This document shows, one piece after another, positions 8,086-15,470 of a stretch of 19,600 nt of DNA. The stretch comes from M3 sp964637445. Its GTDB lineage: Bacteria; Bacteroidota; Bacteroidia; Bacteroidales; Muribaculaceae. Position numbers and translations under genes: made by a program. Below the pieces are notes generated by a model. The model had not been told where the DNA came from. It worked only from the letters and a program-made list of their open reading frames with translations, and searched no databases. Numbering within the stretch: position 1 is the first letter of the stretch; every line of letters starts with the position of its first letter. Location: the NCBI GenBank assembly GCA_964637445.1, contig CAZWWS010000047.1, forward strand, positions 1 through 19,600, in the 5' to 3' direction.

Positions 8086-9747
8086 ATGTTAGAGCAATTT
8101 CTTGATAAAACGGAGTTTGAGTCTTACGACGACTTTATGGCAAACTTCAAGGTCAATGTACCTGAAAATTTCAATTTCGGATATGATGTAGTGGATTGTT
8201 GGGCTGAAACCAACCCCGACAAAAAAGCTCTGTTGTGGACCAACGAGCAAGGAGAAGTGATACAATTCACCTTTGCCGACCTCAAGCGCGAGAGCGACAA
8301 GACGGCATCTTTCTTCGCCGCCCAAGGCATCGGCCATGGCGACATGGTGATGCTCATCCTTAAGCGCCACTACCAATTTTGGTTCTCAATCATCGCCTTA
8401 CACAAATTAGGTGCAACGGTGATTCCAGCCACTCACTTGCTCACCGAAAAAGACATCATCTATCGGTGCAAAATGGCCGGCATCAAAGCTATTGTGGCCA
8501 CCGGCGACAAGATTGTAGTAGACCACATCGCCAAAGCGATGCCCGACTGCCCATCGCTTCAGACGGTAATCTCCACCGGACCAATCGTACCCGACGGATG
8601 GCTCGACTTCAATGCCGAAATCGAGCAAGCTGCACCTTTCGTACGCCCCGAGCACCCCAACACCAACGACGATGTCTCGCTCCTCTACTTCACCTCCGGC
8701 ACCACCGGAGAGCCCAAAATGGTAGCTCACGACTTCACATATCCTCTCGGTCACATCATCACAGGCTCTTTCTGGCACAATCTCCACGAAGAGTCGCTCC
8801 ACCTCACACTCGCCGACACCGGTTGGGGAAAAGCCGTATGGGGCAAACTATATGGCCAGTGGATAGCCGGAGCCAACGTCTTCGTCTACGACTTCGAGAA
8901 GTTTGAGCCGGTCGATGTGCTAAAGATGATCAGCGAGCATAAGATCACTTCATTCTGCGCTCCCCCCACCGTGTTCCGCTTCCTCATCCGCGAAGACCTC
9001 TCAAAATACGACATCTCGTCGCTCAAATACTGCACCATCGCCGGCGAAGCCCTCAACCCCAAAGTCTACGAAGAGTGGTATCGACTCACCGGCATCAAGC
9101 TGATGGAAGGATTCGGACAAACCGAAACCACACTCACCATCGCCACATACCCGTGGCTCGAACCCAAACCAGGCTCGATGGGCAAGAAAGGTCCGGTCTA
9201 CGATGTAGACCTCCTCACCCCCGACGGCCGCTGGGCTGAAGACGGCGAGCAAGGCGAAATCGTGGTGCGCACTCATGGCGAAAAGCCGTTAGGACTCTTC
9301 AAGGAATACCTCCACGACCCGGAGCTGACCCACGAAGCCTATCACGACGGCATATACCACACCGGCGACGTGGCTTGGCGAGACGAAGACGGCTATATGT
9401 GGTTTGTAGGTCGCACCGACGATGTGATCAAGTCATCGGGCTATCGCATCGGTCCCTTTGAGGTAGAAAGTGCCTTGATGACCCACCCGGCTGTCGTAGA
9501 ATGTGCCATCACCGGCGTACCCGACGAGATTCGCGGTCAAGTCGTCAAAGCCACCATCGTCCTCGCAAAGGACTATGTTGTGCGCGCCGGCGACGCTCTC
9601 GTCAAGGAAATCCAAGACCACGTGAAGCGCGTCACCGCACCCTACAAGTACCCACGCATCGTGGAATTTGTGGAAGAACTCCCCAAAACCATCAGCGGAA
9701 AGATACGCCGTGTAGCTATTCGCGATGGTAAAGCACAACAAAAATAG
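8086..9747 (+). CDS. Acyl-CoA synthetase (AMP-forming, medium-chain type)
   Basis: This 553-residue adenylate-forming ligase activates a carboxylic acid to an acyl-adenylate and transfers it to CoA. The ATP-binding P-loop LYFTSGTTGEPK lies at about residue 199, GFGQTETT at about 342, the hinge region GRTDDVIKSSGYRIGPFEVE at about 440, and the catalytic lysine in TISGKIRR near the C terminus (about 538). The N-terminal part (NFGYDVVDCWAETNPDKKALLW) is like medium-chain acyl-CoA synthetases rather than acetyl-CoA synthetase. The true substrate cannot be read from sequence. It is co-directional with and 20 bp after the XRE-cupin gene, and proB follows with at most a 13-bp gap. Confidence 0.93.
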   Translation: MLEQFLDKTEFESYDDFMANFKVNVPENFNFGYDVVDCWAETNPDKKALLWTNEQGEVIQFTFADLKRESDKTASFFAAQGIGHGDMVMLILKRHYQFWFSIIALHKLGATVIPATHLLTEKDIIYRCKMAGIKAIVATGDKIVVDHIAKAMPDCPSLQTVISTGPIVPDGWLDFNAEIEQAAPFVRPEHPNTNDDVSLLYFTSGTTGEPKMVAHDFTYPLGHIITGSFWHNLHEESLHLTLADTGWGKAVWGKLYGQWIAGANVFVYDFEKFEPVDVLKMISEHKITSFCAPPTVFRFLIREDLSKYDISSLKYCTIAGEALNPKVYEEWYRLTGIKLMEGFGQTETTLTIATYPWLEPKPGSMGKKGPVYDVDLLTPDGRWAEDGEQGEIVVRTHGEKPLGLFKEYLHDPELTHEAYHDGIYHTGDVAWRDEDGYMWFVGRTDDVIKSSGYRIGPFEVESALMTHPAVVECAITGVPDEIRGQVVKATIVLAKDYVVRAGDALVKEIQDHVKRVTAPYKYPRIVEFVEELPKTISGKIRRVAIRDGKAQQK

Positions 9748-9760
9748 CCACAATCACCAT

Positions 9761-10846
9761 ATGGCAAACAAATATCGGCGCATAGCCGTCAAAATAGGTA
9801 GCAACGTGCTGACGCGACGCGACGGCACGCTCGATGTGACTCGCATGTCGGCTCTTGTCGACCAGATTGCCGAGCTTCACCACCAAGGAGTAGAGGTAAT
9901 CATGATCTCTTCCGGAGCGGTGGCCTCGGGACGCAGCGAGTTGCAAGAAAACAAGCGTCTCGACTCGGTCTCTGCCCGCCAGCTTTATTCGGCCGTAGGG
10001 CAAGCAAAGTTGATTAATCGCTACTACGAACTCTTTCGAGAGCATCGCATAGCCTGCGGACAGGTACTCACCACCAAAGAGAATTTCTCCACTCGTCGCC
10101 ACTACCTCAATCAGAAGCATTGCATGGAGGTGATGCTCGCCAACAAGGTGATACCCATCGTCAACGAAAACGACACGGTTTCGGTGACCGAGCTGATGTT
10201 TACCGACAACGACGAGCTGTCGGGACTCATCGCCACCATGATGGATATGGACGCCTTGATTATCTTGAGCAACATCGACGGCGTCTACAACGGCGACCCT
10301 TCGCTCCCGACATCGAGTGTGATCACCGACATAGCCCTTGACGACGACATTTCGAGCGTAATCCAGAGCGGCAAGTCATCGATGGGACGCGGGGGCATGA
10401 CCACCAAATATCGCATCGCCCGCAAGGTTGCAAGCGAAGGCATCGCTGTAGTCATAGCCAACGGAAAGCGCGACTGCATCCTCCAGTCGGTATTAGACAC
10501 CGAGCGCGCCGTGCCCTACACGCTGTTTCATCCGTCGGCCGACTCCACTTCGGGCGTAAAAAAATGGATTGCTCATAGCGAAGACTTCGCCAAAGGCGAA
10601 ATCCACATCAATGCCGGAGCCGCCGAAGCCCTGCTCTCGGCCAAAGGCGCGAGTCTGCTCCCGGTCGGAGTGATACACATCGAGGGCGACTTCGAAAAAG
10701 ACGACATCGTGAAAGTGATAGCCCCCGATGGCAACCTCGTTGGCATCGGACGCATCGGCTACGACGCCGACGCCGCCCGCCAAGTGATAGGCACCACAGG
10801 CGCCCGCCCCATCATCCACAGCGACTATCTTAAAATCGAAAACTGA
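9761..10846 (+). CDS. proB: Glutamate 5-kinase
   Basis: ProB phosphorylates glutamate to gamma-glutamyl phosphate, the first step of proline synthesis. From the ATG at 9761 it has 361 residues. An upstream in-frame ATG at 9725 would add 12 residues and overlap the acyl-CoA synthetase gene, and is less likely. The amino acid kinase domain (about 1-255) shows VKIGSNVLT, GVEVIMISSGAVASGR, VNENDTVS, TDNDELSGLIA, LSNIDGVYNGDP and GRGGMTTKYRIA. A C-terminal PUA domain (about 275-352) includes GIGRIGYDADAARQVIG. proA follows after 4 bp. proC is not nearby. Confidence 0.96.
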   Translation: MANKYRRIAVKIGSNVLTRRDGTLDVTRMSALVDQIAELHHQGVEVIMISSGAVASGRSELQENKRLDSVSARQLYSAVGQAKLINRYYELFREHRIACGQVLTTKENFSTRRHYLNQKHCMEVMLANKVIPIVNENDTVSVTELMFTDNDELSGLIATMMDMDALIILSNIDGVYNGDPSLPTSSVITDIALDDDISSVIQSGKSSMGRGGMTTKYRIARKVASEGIAVVIANGKRDCILQSVLDTERAVPYTLFHPSADSTSGVKKWIAHSEDFAKGEIHINAGAAEALLSAKGASLLPVGVIHIEGDFEKDDIVKVIAPDGNLVGIGRIGYDADAARQVIGTTGARPIIHSDYLKIEN

Positions 10847-10850
10847 GTTT

Positions 10851-12089
10851 ATGAATCTTAAAGCTACATTCGAAGCCTCGCGCAGAGCTGCGCGCGCGCT
10901 CAACCGATACTCCGAAGCCGACATCAACGCTCTGCTTCTTGCGCTCGCCGACGAGACCGAGCGAGCCATACCCGAAATACTTGAGGCCAATGAGAAAGAC
11001 TTGGCTCGCATGGAGCCTTCCGACCCCAAATACGACCGTCTGAAGCTCACCGAAGACCGACTGCGCGACATAGCCGACGATATGCGCTCCGTCGTAGCCC
11101 TTCCCTCGCCTCTTGGTGTGACTCTGAGCGAGACCATCCGCCCCAACGGCATGAAAATTTCAAAAGTGACTGTCCCGTTTGGCGTGATTGGCATCATCTA
11201 CGAAGCGCGCCCCAACGTCACTTTCGACGTCTTTTCGCTATGCGTCAAAGCCGGTAGCGCTTGTCTGCTCAAAGGTGGCACGGATGCCAACGACACCAAC
11301 CTCTGCGTCGTCGCCATGATACGCCGCGTTCTCGCCGCTCACGGCTTCGACCAAGCCACAGCAACTCTGTTGCCGGCAAGCCACGATGCCACTGCCGAGA
11401 TGCTCAACGCTTCCGACTACGTCGACCTCATCATTCCGCGCGGCAGCCGTCGACTCATCGACTTCGTGCGCGAAAACTCTCGTGTACCGGTCATCGAAAC
11501 CGGTGCCGGCGTGTGCCACACCTATCTCCACACCTCCGGGCTCACCGAGCATGCCACAGCGATGGTGCTCAATGCCAAGACGCGCCGTCCGAGCGTGTGC
11601 AACTCGCTCGACACTCTCATCATCGATGCCGACCGCCTGAACGACCTGCCTCAAGTGTGCGCCCCAATGGAGAAATTCAATGTCGAGATCTACGCCGACC
11701 CACGCGCCTACGAAGCCCTCAAAGGTCACTATCCTTTACTTCGCCAAGCCTCCGACGACGATTTCGGTCGCGAATGGCTCGACTATAAAATGTCGATCAA
11801 GACAGTCGACTCCATCTGCCAAGCCATCGACTTCATCGAGCAATACGGCTCGCGCCATAGCGAAGCCATCGTAGCCCAAGACCAAGAAGCCATCGACATG
11901 TTCACACTTCAAGTCGATGCCGCTTGCGTCTACGCCAACGTATCCACCGCCTTCACCGACGGCGGACAATTCGGTTTCGGCGCCGAAATAGGCATCTCAA
12001 CGCAGAAGCTCCACGCTCGCGGCCCCATGGCACTCCCCGAAATCACAACCTACAAATACATCATCTCCGGCTCCGGACAAACCCGCTAA
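10851..12089 (+). CDS. proA: Gamma-glutamyl phosphate reductase (glutamate-5-semialdehyde dehydrogenase)
   Basis: ProA reduces gamma-glutamyl phosphate to glutamate-5-semialdehyde with NADPH, the second step of proline synthesis, and probably channels substrate from ProB. The 412 residues match the family. Landmarks are PFGVIGIIYEARPNVT, KAGSACLLKGG, DLIIPRGSRRLIDFV, the catalytic cysteine C250 in RPSVCNSLDTL, and the end FGFGAEIGISTQKLHARGPM. It lies 4 bp after proB and ends 7 bp before a strong hairpin. Confidence 0.97.
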   Translation: MNLKATFEASRRAARALNRYSEADINALLLALADETERAIPEILEANEKDLARMEPSDPKYDRLKLTEDRLRDIADDMRSVVALPSPLGVTLSETIRPNGMKISKVTVPFGVIGIIYEARPNVTFDVFSLCVKAGSACLLKGGTDANDTNLCVVAMIRRVLAAHGFDQATATLLPASHDATAEMLNASDYVDLIIPRGSRRLIDFVRENSRVPVIETGAGVCHTYLHTSGLTEHATAMVLNAKTRRPSVCNSLDTLIIDADRLNDLPQVCAPMEKFNVEIYADPRAYEALKGHYPLLRQASDDDFGREWLDYKMSIKTVDSICQAIDFIEQYGSRHSEAIVAQDQEAIDMFTLQVDAACVYANVSTAFTDGGQFGFGAEIGISTQKLHARGPMALPEITTYKYIISGSGQTR

Positions 12090-12095
12090 CATCCC

Positions 12096-12160
12096 CCCTC
12101 CCAATACACCACCGAGGCGACTAAATAACCATTAGCCGCCTCGGTGGTGTATTGGGAGGG
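12096..12160. terminator. Perfect 24-bp hairpin between convergent proA and luxR-type gene
   Basis: Arms 12096-12119 and 12137-12160 are perfect reverse complements (24 bp), with a 17-nt loop. The stem contains CCTCCCAATACACCACCG and its complement. It sits between two convergent genes, as a bidirectional terminator would. Neither side has a T-run after the stem, so intrinsic termination by the usual mechanism is doubtful; RNA 3'-end protection or another role is possible. Confidence 0.7.
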
Positions 12161-12164
12161 AGTG

Positions 12165-12818
12165 TCAGATATAGTATTCCATCATTTCGATGATGCCGGC
12201 ACGGAGGGCGTAGCGTGTGGCTTCGTAGACGGTGTTGACTTCGAGTTTACGGAAAATGTTTTTCTTGTGAGTGGTGATGGTGTGTATGCTCGAACAGCGC
12301 ATTGTGGCGATTTCTTTTACCGACTTGCCGAGGGCTACGAGTCGGAGAATGTCGGTCTCAGTGGCTGTGAGTCGAGGTGTCTCTTTGGGGTTGGTACTAC
12401 CCGAAAGCAGCAGGGTGGTAACTTGATGGCATAAAAAGCGTTCGCGACGTAAAGCACACTTTAAGGCGGCAATGATTTCTTCTTCGGAGCAGTCTTTGAG
12501 GAGCAAACTTACCGATGGCTCGGCGGTGAGTCGCCGGATGAGGCTTTCGCTCAGTTCGTGAGAGAAGAGTATCCAATGGCTGTGGTCGAAGCGCTTTGTG
12601 AGCACCAAAAGGTCGTCGACGCTATGGATGTCGAATAGCGTGTAGTCGAGAATTACTATACTGTCGCCTCCACAGGCCATCAAAGCCGATATAAGTCCCT
12701 TTTTGTCGACGGCTCGGCGAGTAGGACTGTCAGGGGCATTTTTAGCGATATATGATGCTATCCCGGCATAGGTGATGTCCTGATTGTCGGCTATGATGAA
12801 TGTGGTGACGTCAGGCAT
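12165..12818 (-). CDS. LuxR/NarL-family response-regulator-like transcription factor
   Basis: From the ATG at 12818 (22 bp after cysK) it has 217 residues; a longer TTG start would run into cysK. Residues 5-120 resemble a receiver domain: FIIADNQD with the acidic D11, the likely phosphorylation site D58 in IVILDYT, a serine in ILFSHE and a lysine in LLLKD. Residues about 150-205 are a LuxR-type helix-turn-helix (LTATETDILRLVALGKSVKEIA, then HTITTHKKNIFRKLEV). No sensor kinase is nearby. Its position in one unit with cysK suggests a link to cysteine supply or redox state, but this is not shown. Confidence 0.9.
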   Translation of the reverse strand: MPDVTTFIIADNQDITYAGIASYIAKNAPDSPTRRAVDKKGLISALMACGGDSIVILDYTLFDIHSVDDLLVLTKRFDHSHWILFSHELSESLIRRLTAEPSVSLLLKDCSEEEIIAALKCALRRERFLCHQVTTLLLSGSTNPKETPRLTATETDILRLVALGKSVKEIATMRCSSIHTITTHKKNIFRKLEVNTVYEATRYALRAGIIEMMEYYI

Positions 12819-12840
12819 GAGTATTACGAGAAATGGTGTG

Positions 12841-13788
12841 TTAAAGGGGGTATTCTTCGAAGGCAAAAAGCACGGTGGAGAGGTAGCGCTCGCCGGTGTC
12901 GGGGAGTAGGGCTACGATGGTCTTGCCGGCGTTTTCGTCGAGCTTGGCAAGCTGAATGGCGGCATAGAGCGACGCGCCCGATGATACACCTACCAACAGA
13001 CCTTCCTTTTGAGCCAAGAGTCGCGAGGTGCGGATGGCATCGTCGTCTTTGACGGGGATGATGTGGTCGACGATGGCAGAGTTGAAGTTGGTAGGGACGA
13101 ATCCTGCTCCGATGCCTTGAATCTTGTGTGGCCCGGGTTGTCCGCCCGAGAGCACATGAGAACTTTCCGGCTCAACGGCTACGGCAAGCAGTGAGGGATT
13201 GAGTTGCTTCAATCGTTCGGCGGTGCCGCTGAGAGTGCCGCCTGTGCCTACACCGGCTACAAAAATGTCGACGTTGCCGTCGGTGTCGCGCCAGATTTCT
13301 TCGGCTGTGGTGCGACGGTGGGCGGCGGGATTGGCGGGGTTGTCAAATTGCTGTAAGATAATAGCTCCGGGAGTGGAGTCTTTCAGTTCGTTGGCGCGGC
13401 GAATGGCACCTTTCATGCCTTCGCTTCCTGGGGTCAACACCAAAGTGGCGCCGAGGGCTTTGAGGAGATTCTGTCGCTCAACACTCATGGTTTCGGGCAT
13501 GGTGAGAATGAGGTTGTATCCTTTGACCGACGATACCCAAGACAATCCGATGCCGGTGTTGCCGCTGGTAGGCTCTATGATAGTGGCTCCGGGGGCGAGA
13601 AGGCCTTTCTCTTCGGCGTCTTCAATCATAGCCAGTGCGATACGATCTTTGACGCTGCCGCCGGGGTTGAAATATTCGAGTTTTACGATTAATTTAGCTT
13701 TTAGGTTTTCCGAATTTTCGATGTTGTGAACTTCGAGAAGAGGCGTGTTGCCTATTAAAGATGTCAAATTGGAGTGAATTTTTGCCAT
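12841..13788 (-). CDS. cysK: Cysteine synthase A (O-acetylserine sulfhydrylase)
   Basis: This 315-residue PLP enzyme makes cysteine from O-acetylserine and sulfide. The PLP lysine is K47 in NPGGSVKDR. The substrate loop PTSGNTGIGL, the phosphate-binding GVGTGGTLSG, the GPHKIQGIGAGFVP segment and the SSGASLYAA and LPDTGERYLST motifs are all present. It has its own promoter with an operator-like palindrome, and a luxR-type gene follows after 22 bp. A second, clearly diverged cysteine synthase lies at 19151-19600, so this may be the housekeeping sulfide-using copy, which is inference. Confidence 0.96.
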   Translation of the reverse strand: MAKIHSNLTSLIGNTPLLEVHNIENSENLKAKLIVKLEYFNPGGSVKDRIALAMIEDAEEKGLLAPGATIIEPTSGNTGIGLSWVSSVKGYNLILTMPETMSVERQNLLKALGATLVLTPGSEGMKGAIRRANELKDSTPGAIILQQFDNPANPAAHRRTTAEEIWRDTDGNVDIFVAGVGTGGTLSGTAERLKQLNPSLLAVAVEPESSHVLSGGQPGPHKIQGIGAGFVPTNFNSAIVDHIIPVKDDDAIRTSRLLAQKEGLLVGVSSGASLYAAIQLAKLDENAGKTIVALLPDTGERYLSTVLFAFEEYPL

Positions 13789-13813
13789 AATCGTTCTTTT
13801 TTATTGTTTAATG

Positions 13814-13821
13814 CAAAATTA
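13814..13821 (-). promoter_or_regulatory. -7 element of the cysK promoter
   Basis: On the minus strand TAATTTTG matches TAnnTTTG, 25 nt before the ATG. A TTG at 13842-13844 lies 20 nt upstream as a partial -33 element. Confidence 0.6.
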
Positions 13822-13842
13822 GGTAGAAAATGGTAGTCGTGC

Positions 13843-13862
13843 AATACCAAATTTATGGTATT
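13843..13862. promoter_or_regulatory. Operator-like palindrome overlapping the cysK -33 element
   Basis: AATACCA and TGGTATT form a perfect 7-bp inverted repeat with a 6-bp AT-rich centre, 20 bp in all. Size and spacing suit a dimeric regulator bound on one DNA face. It covers the -33 region of the cysK-luxR promoter, so repression or activation of that unit is plausible. The binding protein is unknown. Confidence 0.45.
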
Positions 13863-13867
13863 TTGTC

Positions 13868-13907
13868 AAAAATGTCTCCGGGCTGTTTTCACAAACAATC
13901 CGGAGAC
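13868..13907 (-). terminator. Rho-independent terminator of the sulfur/encapsulin operon
   Basis: On the minus strand GTCTCCGG pairs with CCGGAGAC (13900-13907 with 13874-13881), extended inside by TGTTT/AAACA after a small internal loop, and is followed by ATTTTTG (13867-13873). It stands between the desulfurase stop and the cysK promoter. Confidence 0.8.
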
Positions 13908-13931
13908 GGCAAAAATTACATCTTCTAAATT

Positions 13932-15446
13932 TTAGCGTTGTGCTAAAATTTTATTTATGGAGATAACGAGTCGATCAATCTCCTCTTTTGTATTGTAGAA
14001 TGCAAAAGAGGGTCTGACGCTCATCTCATATCCCAATGCTCTCAAGGCGGGCTGGGCACAGTGGTGTCCGGCTCTGACGGCGATTCCGTCTTTGTCGAGA
14101 AGTTGCCCTACTTCGGGAGTCGGAATTCCTTCGAGTTGGAATGAAACGACACTGACTCTGTTGCGCGGATTGCCTATCAGAGTAAGACCTTGTATCGCTC
14201 CGAGTTGCTGACGGGCATATTCGGTCAGTTTATGCTCGTGGCGTTCGATGTTGGCAATTCCGATTTTGGAAACGTAGTCCAGTGCAGCTCCCAGTCCGAC
14301 AGCGTCGGCAACGTTTGGAGTGCCGGCTTCAAATCGAGCCGGAGGGGCATTAAACAGAGTTTCTTCCAATGTTACATCTTTAATCATATTGCCACCGCCT
14401 TGCCATGGGGGCAGAATGTCGAGCATTCGTTTTTTGCCGTAAACGACGCCAATGCCGGTGGGCGCATAGATTTTGTGTCCGGAGAACACGAAGAAATCGG
14501 CATCGAGAGCTTGCACGTCGACTTTGGTGTGGGCGATGCTTTGTGCTCCATCGATGAGCACCGGAATGTTGTGGCGATGGGCTACTTCGATGATGCTTTT
14601 TACATCGTTGATGGTGCCAAAAGTATTGTTGACGTGCCCTACTGAGATGAATTTGGTGTGAGGAGTGATCAGTCGCTCGTAGTCTTCCAATATCAAGTCG
14701 CCGTTTTTGTTGACCGGAATGGCTAGCAACTTGGCGCCACGCTCTTTGCATATCTGTTGCCAAGGAACGATGTTGGCATGATGGTCGAGCGTCGAAACGA
14801 TGACTTCGTCGCCCACGCCTAAGAATTTACGCCCGAATGTTTGGGCGATTAGGTTGATGCCTTCGGTCGTGCCTCTAACGAAGATAATCTCTTCGGTGGA
14901 AGATGCGTTGATAAATCGCTTTACTTTCTGGCGTGCCTCTTCGTAGGCATCGGTAGCTCGTGCGGCCAGCGTATGAGCTCCACGATGAATGTTGCTATTG
15001 TAAGATGAGTAGAAATCAGCAATGGCTTGTATCACTTGACGGGGCTTTTGTGTGGTGGCTCCATTGTCAAACCATATTAAGTCCTTCCCGTTTACTTTCT
15101 GGTTGAGTACCGGGAAGTCTTTGCGTGCACTTTCGAGGGGGATGATGTCGGTCTCCTCGTAGTTGAGATGTCTGACGGCTTCGGTCTCGGGAATTCCGAT
15201 GCCGAAACCATCTTTGTTGATCCACGATTTGGCGTCGACCGAAGGGAATGGGTCGCCTCCGGCAATCAGACGGTTAAATCCCTCTTTCAGCTCGCTTAGA
15301 TTCAGCTCATCGACCCCGTCGGGAATATATGCTTTTACCTCGCGCTTTACCTCTTCGGGGCAAAACTTGGTGGCAATCTGCCGAAGTCGACCGATGTCGC
15401 CGAGTTCGTTTCCGATTAGAAAGCTGTTAAAATTGGTTGGAGTCAT
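13932..15446 (-). CDS. SufS-type cysteine desulfurase with N-terminal extension, probable encapsulin cargo
   Basis: This PLP enzyme removes sulfur from cysteine, giving alanine and an enzyme persulfide. At 504 residues it is about 100 longer than ordinary SufS. The catalytic core (about 105-504) has DNGATTQKP, the PLP lysine K325 in FSGHK, and the persulfide cysteine C463 in RAGHHCAQP. The N-terminal 105 residues are not part of the SufS fold; they hold a short helical stretch, then a Gly/Pro-rich linker (about 61-90, IAGGDPFPSV, GFGIGIPE). In Family 2 encapsulin systems the desulfurase cargo carries such an extension to bind inside the shell. The shell gene is directly upstream (24-bp gap). 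No sufBCD genes are present, so a role in the shell is preferred to plain Fe-S assembly. Confidence 0.93.
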   Translation of the reverse strand: MTPTNFNSFLIGNELGDIGRLRQIATKFCPEEVKREVKAYIPDGVDELNLSELKEGFNRLIAGGDPFPSVDAKSWINKDGFGIGIPETEAVRHLNYEETDIIPLESARKDFPVLNQKVNGKDLIWFDNGATTQKPRQVIQAIADFYSSYNSNIHRGAHTLAARATDAYEEARQKVKRFINASSTEEIIFVRGTTEGINLIAQTFGRKFLGVGDEVIVSTLDHHANIVPWQQICKERGAKLLAIPVNKNGDLILEDYERLITPHTKFISVGHVNNTFGTINDVKSIIEVAHRHNIPVLIDGAQSIAHTKVDVQALDADFFVFSGHKIYAPTGIGVVYGKKRMLDILPPWQGGGNMIKDVTLEETLFNAPPARFEAGTPNVADAVGLGAALDYVSKIGIANIERHEHKLTEYARQQLGAIQGLTLIGNPRNRVSVVSFQLEGIPTPEVGQLLDKDGIAVRAGHHCAQPALRALGYEMSVRPSFAFYNTKEEIDRLVISINKILAQR

Positions 15447-15470
15447 GATTTATGCGTGTTGAGAGGACTA

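Noticed and set aside
11261..11788. 175-codon frame within proA on the plus strand
   Set aside because: It lies in another frame of a clear proA gene and its translation is Arg/His/Ser-rich noise.
12090..12164. Replication origin at the skew change
   Set aside because: No dnaA, no DnaA-box cluster and no AT-rich unwinding region are seen; only the skew pattern suggests it.
13932..15446. Ordinary suf operon desulfurase for Fe-S clusters
   Set aside because: No sufB, sufC, sufD or sufE is present, the protein has a long extra N terminus, and it directly follows the shell gene.
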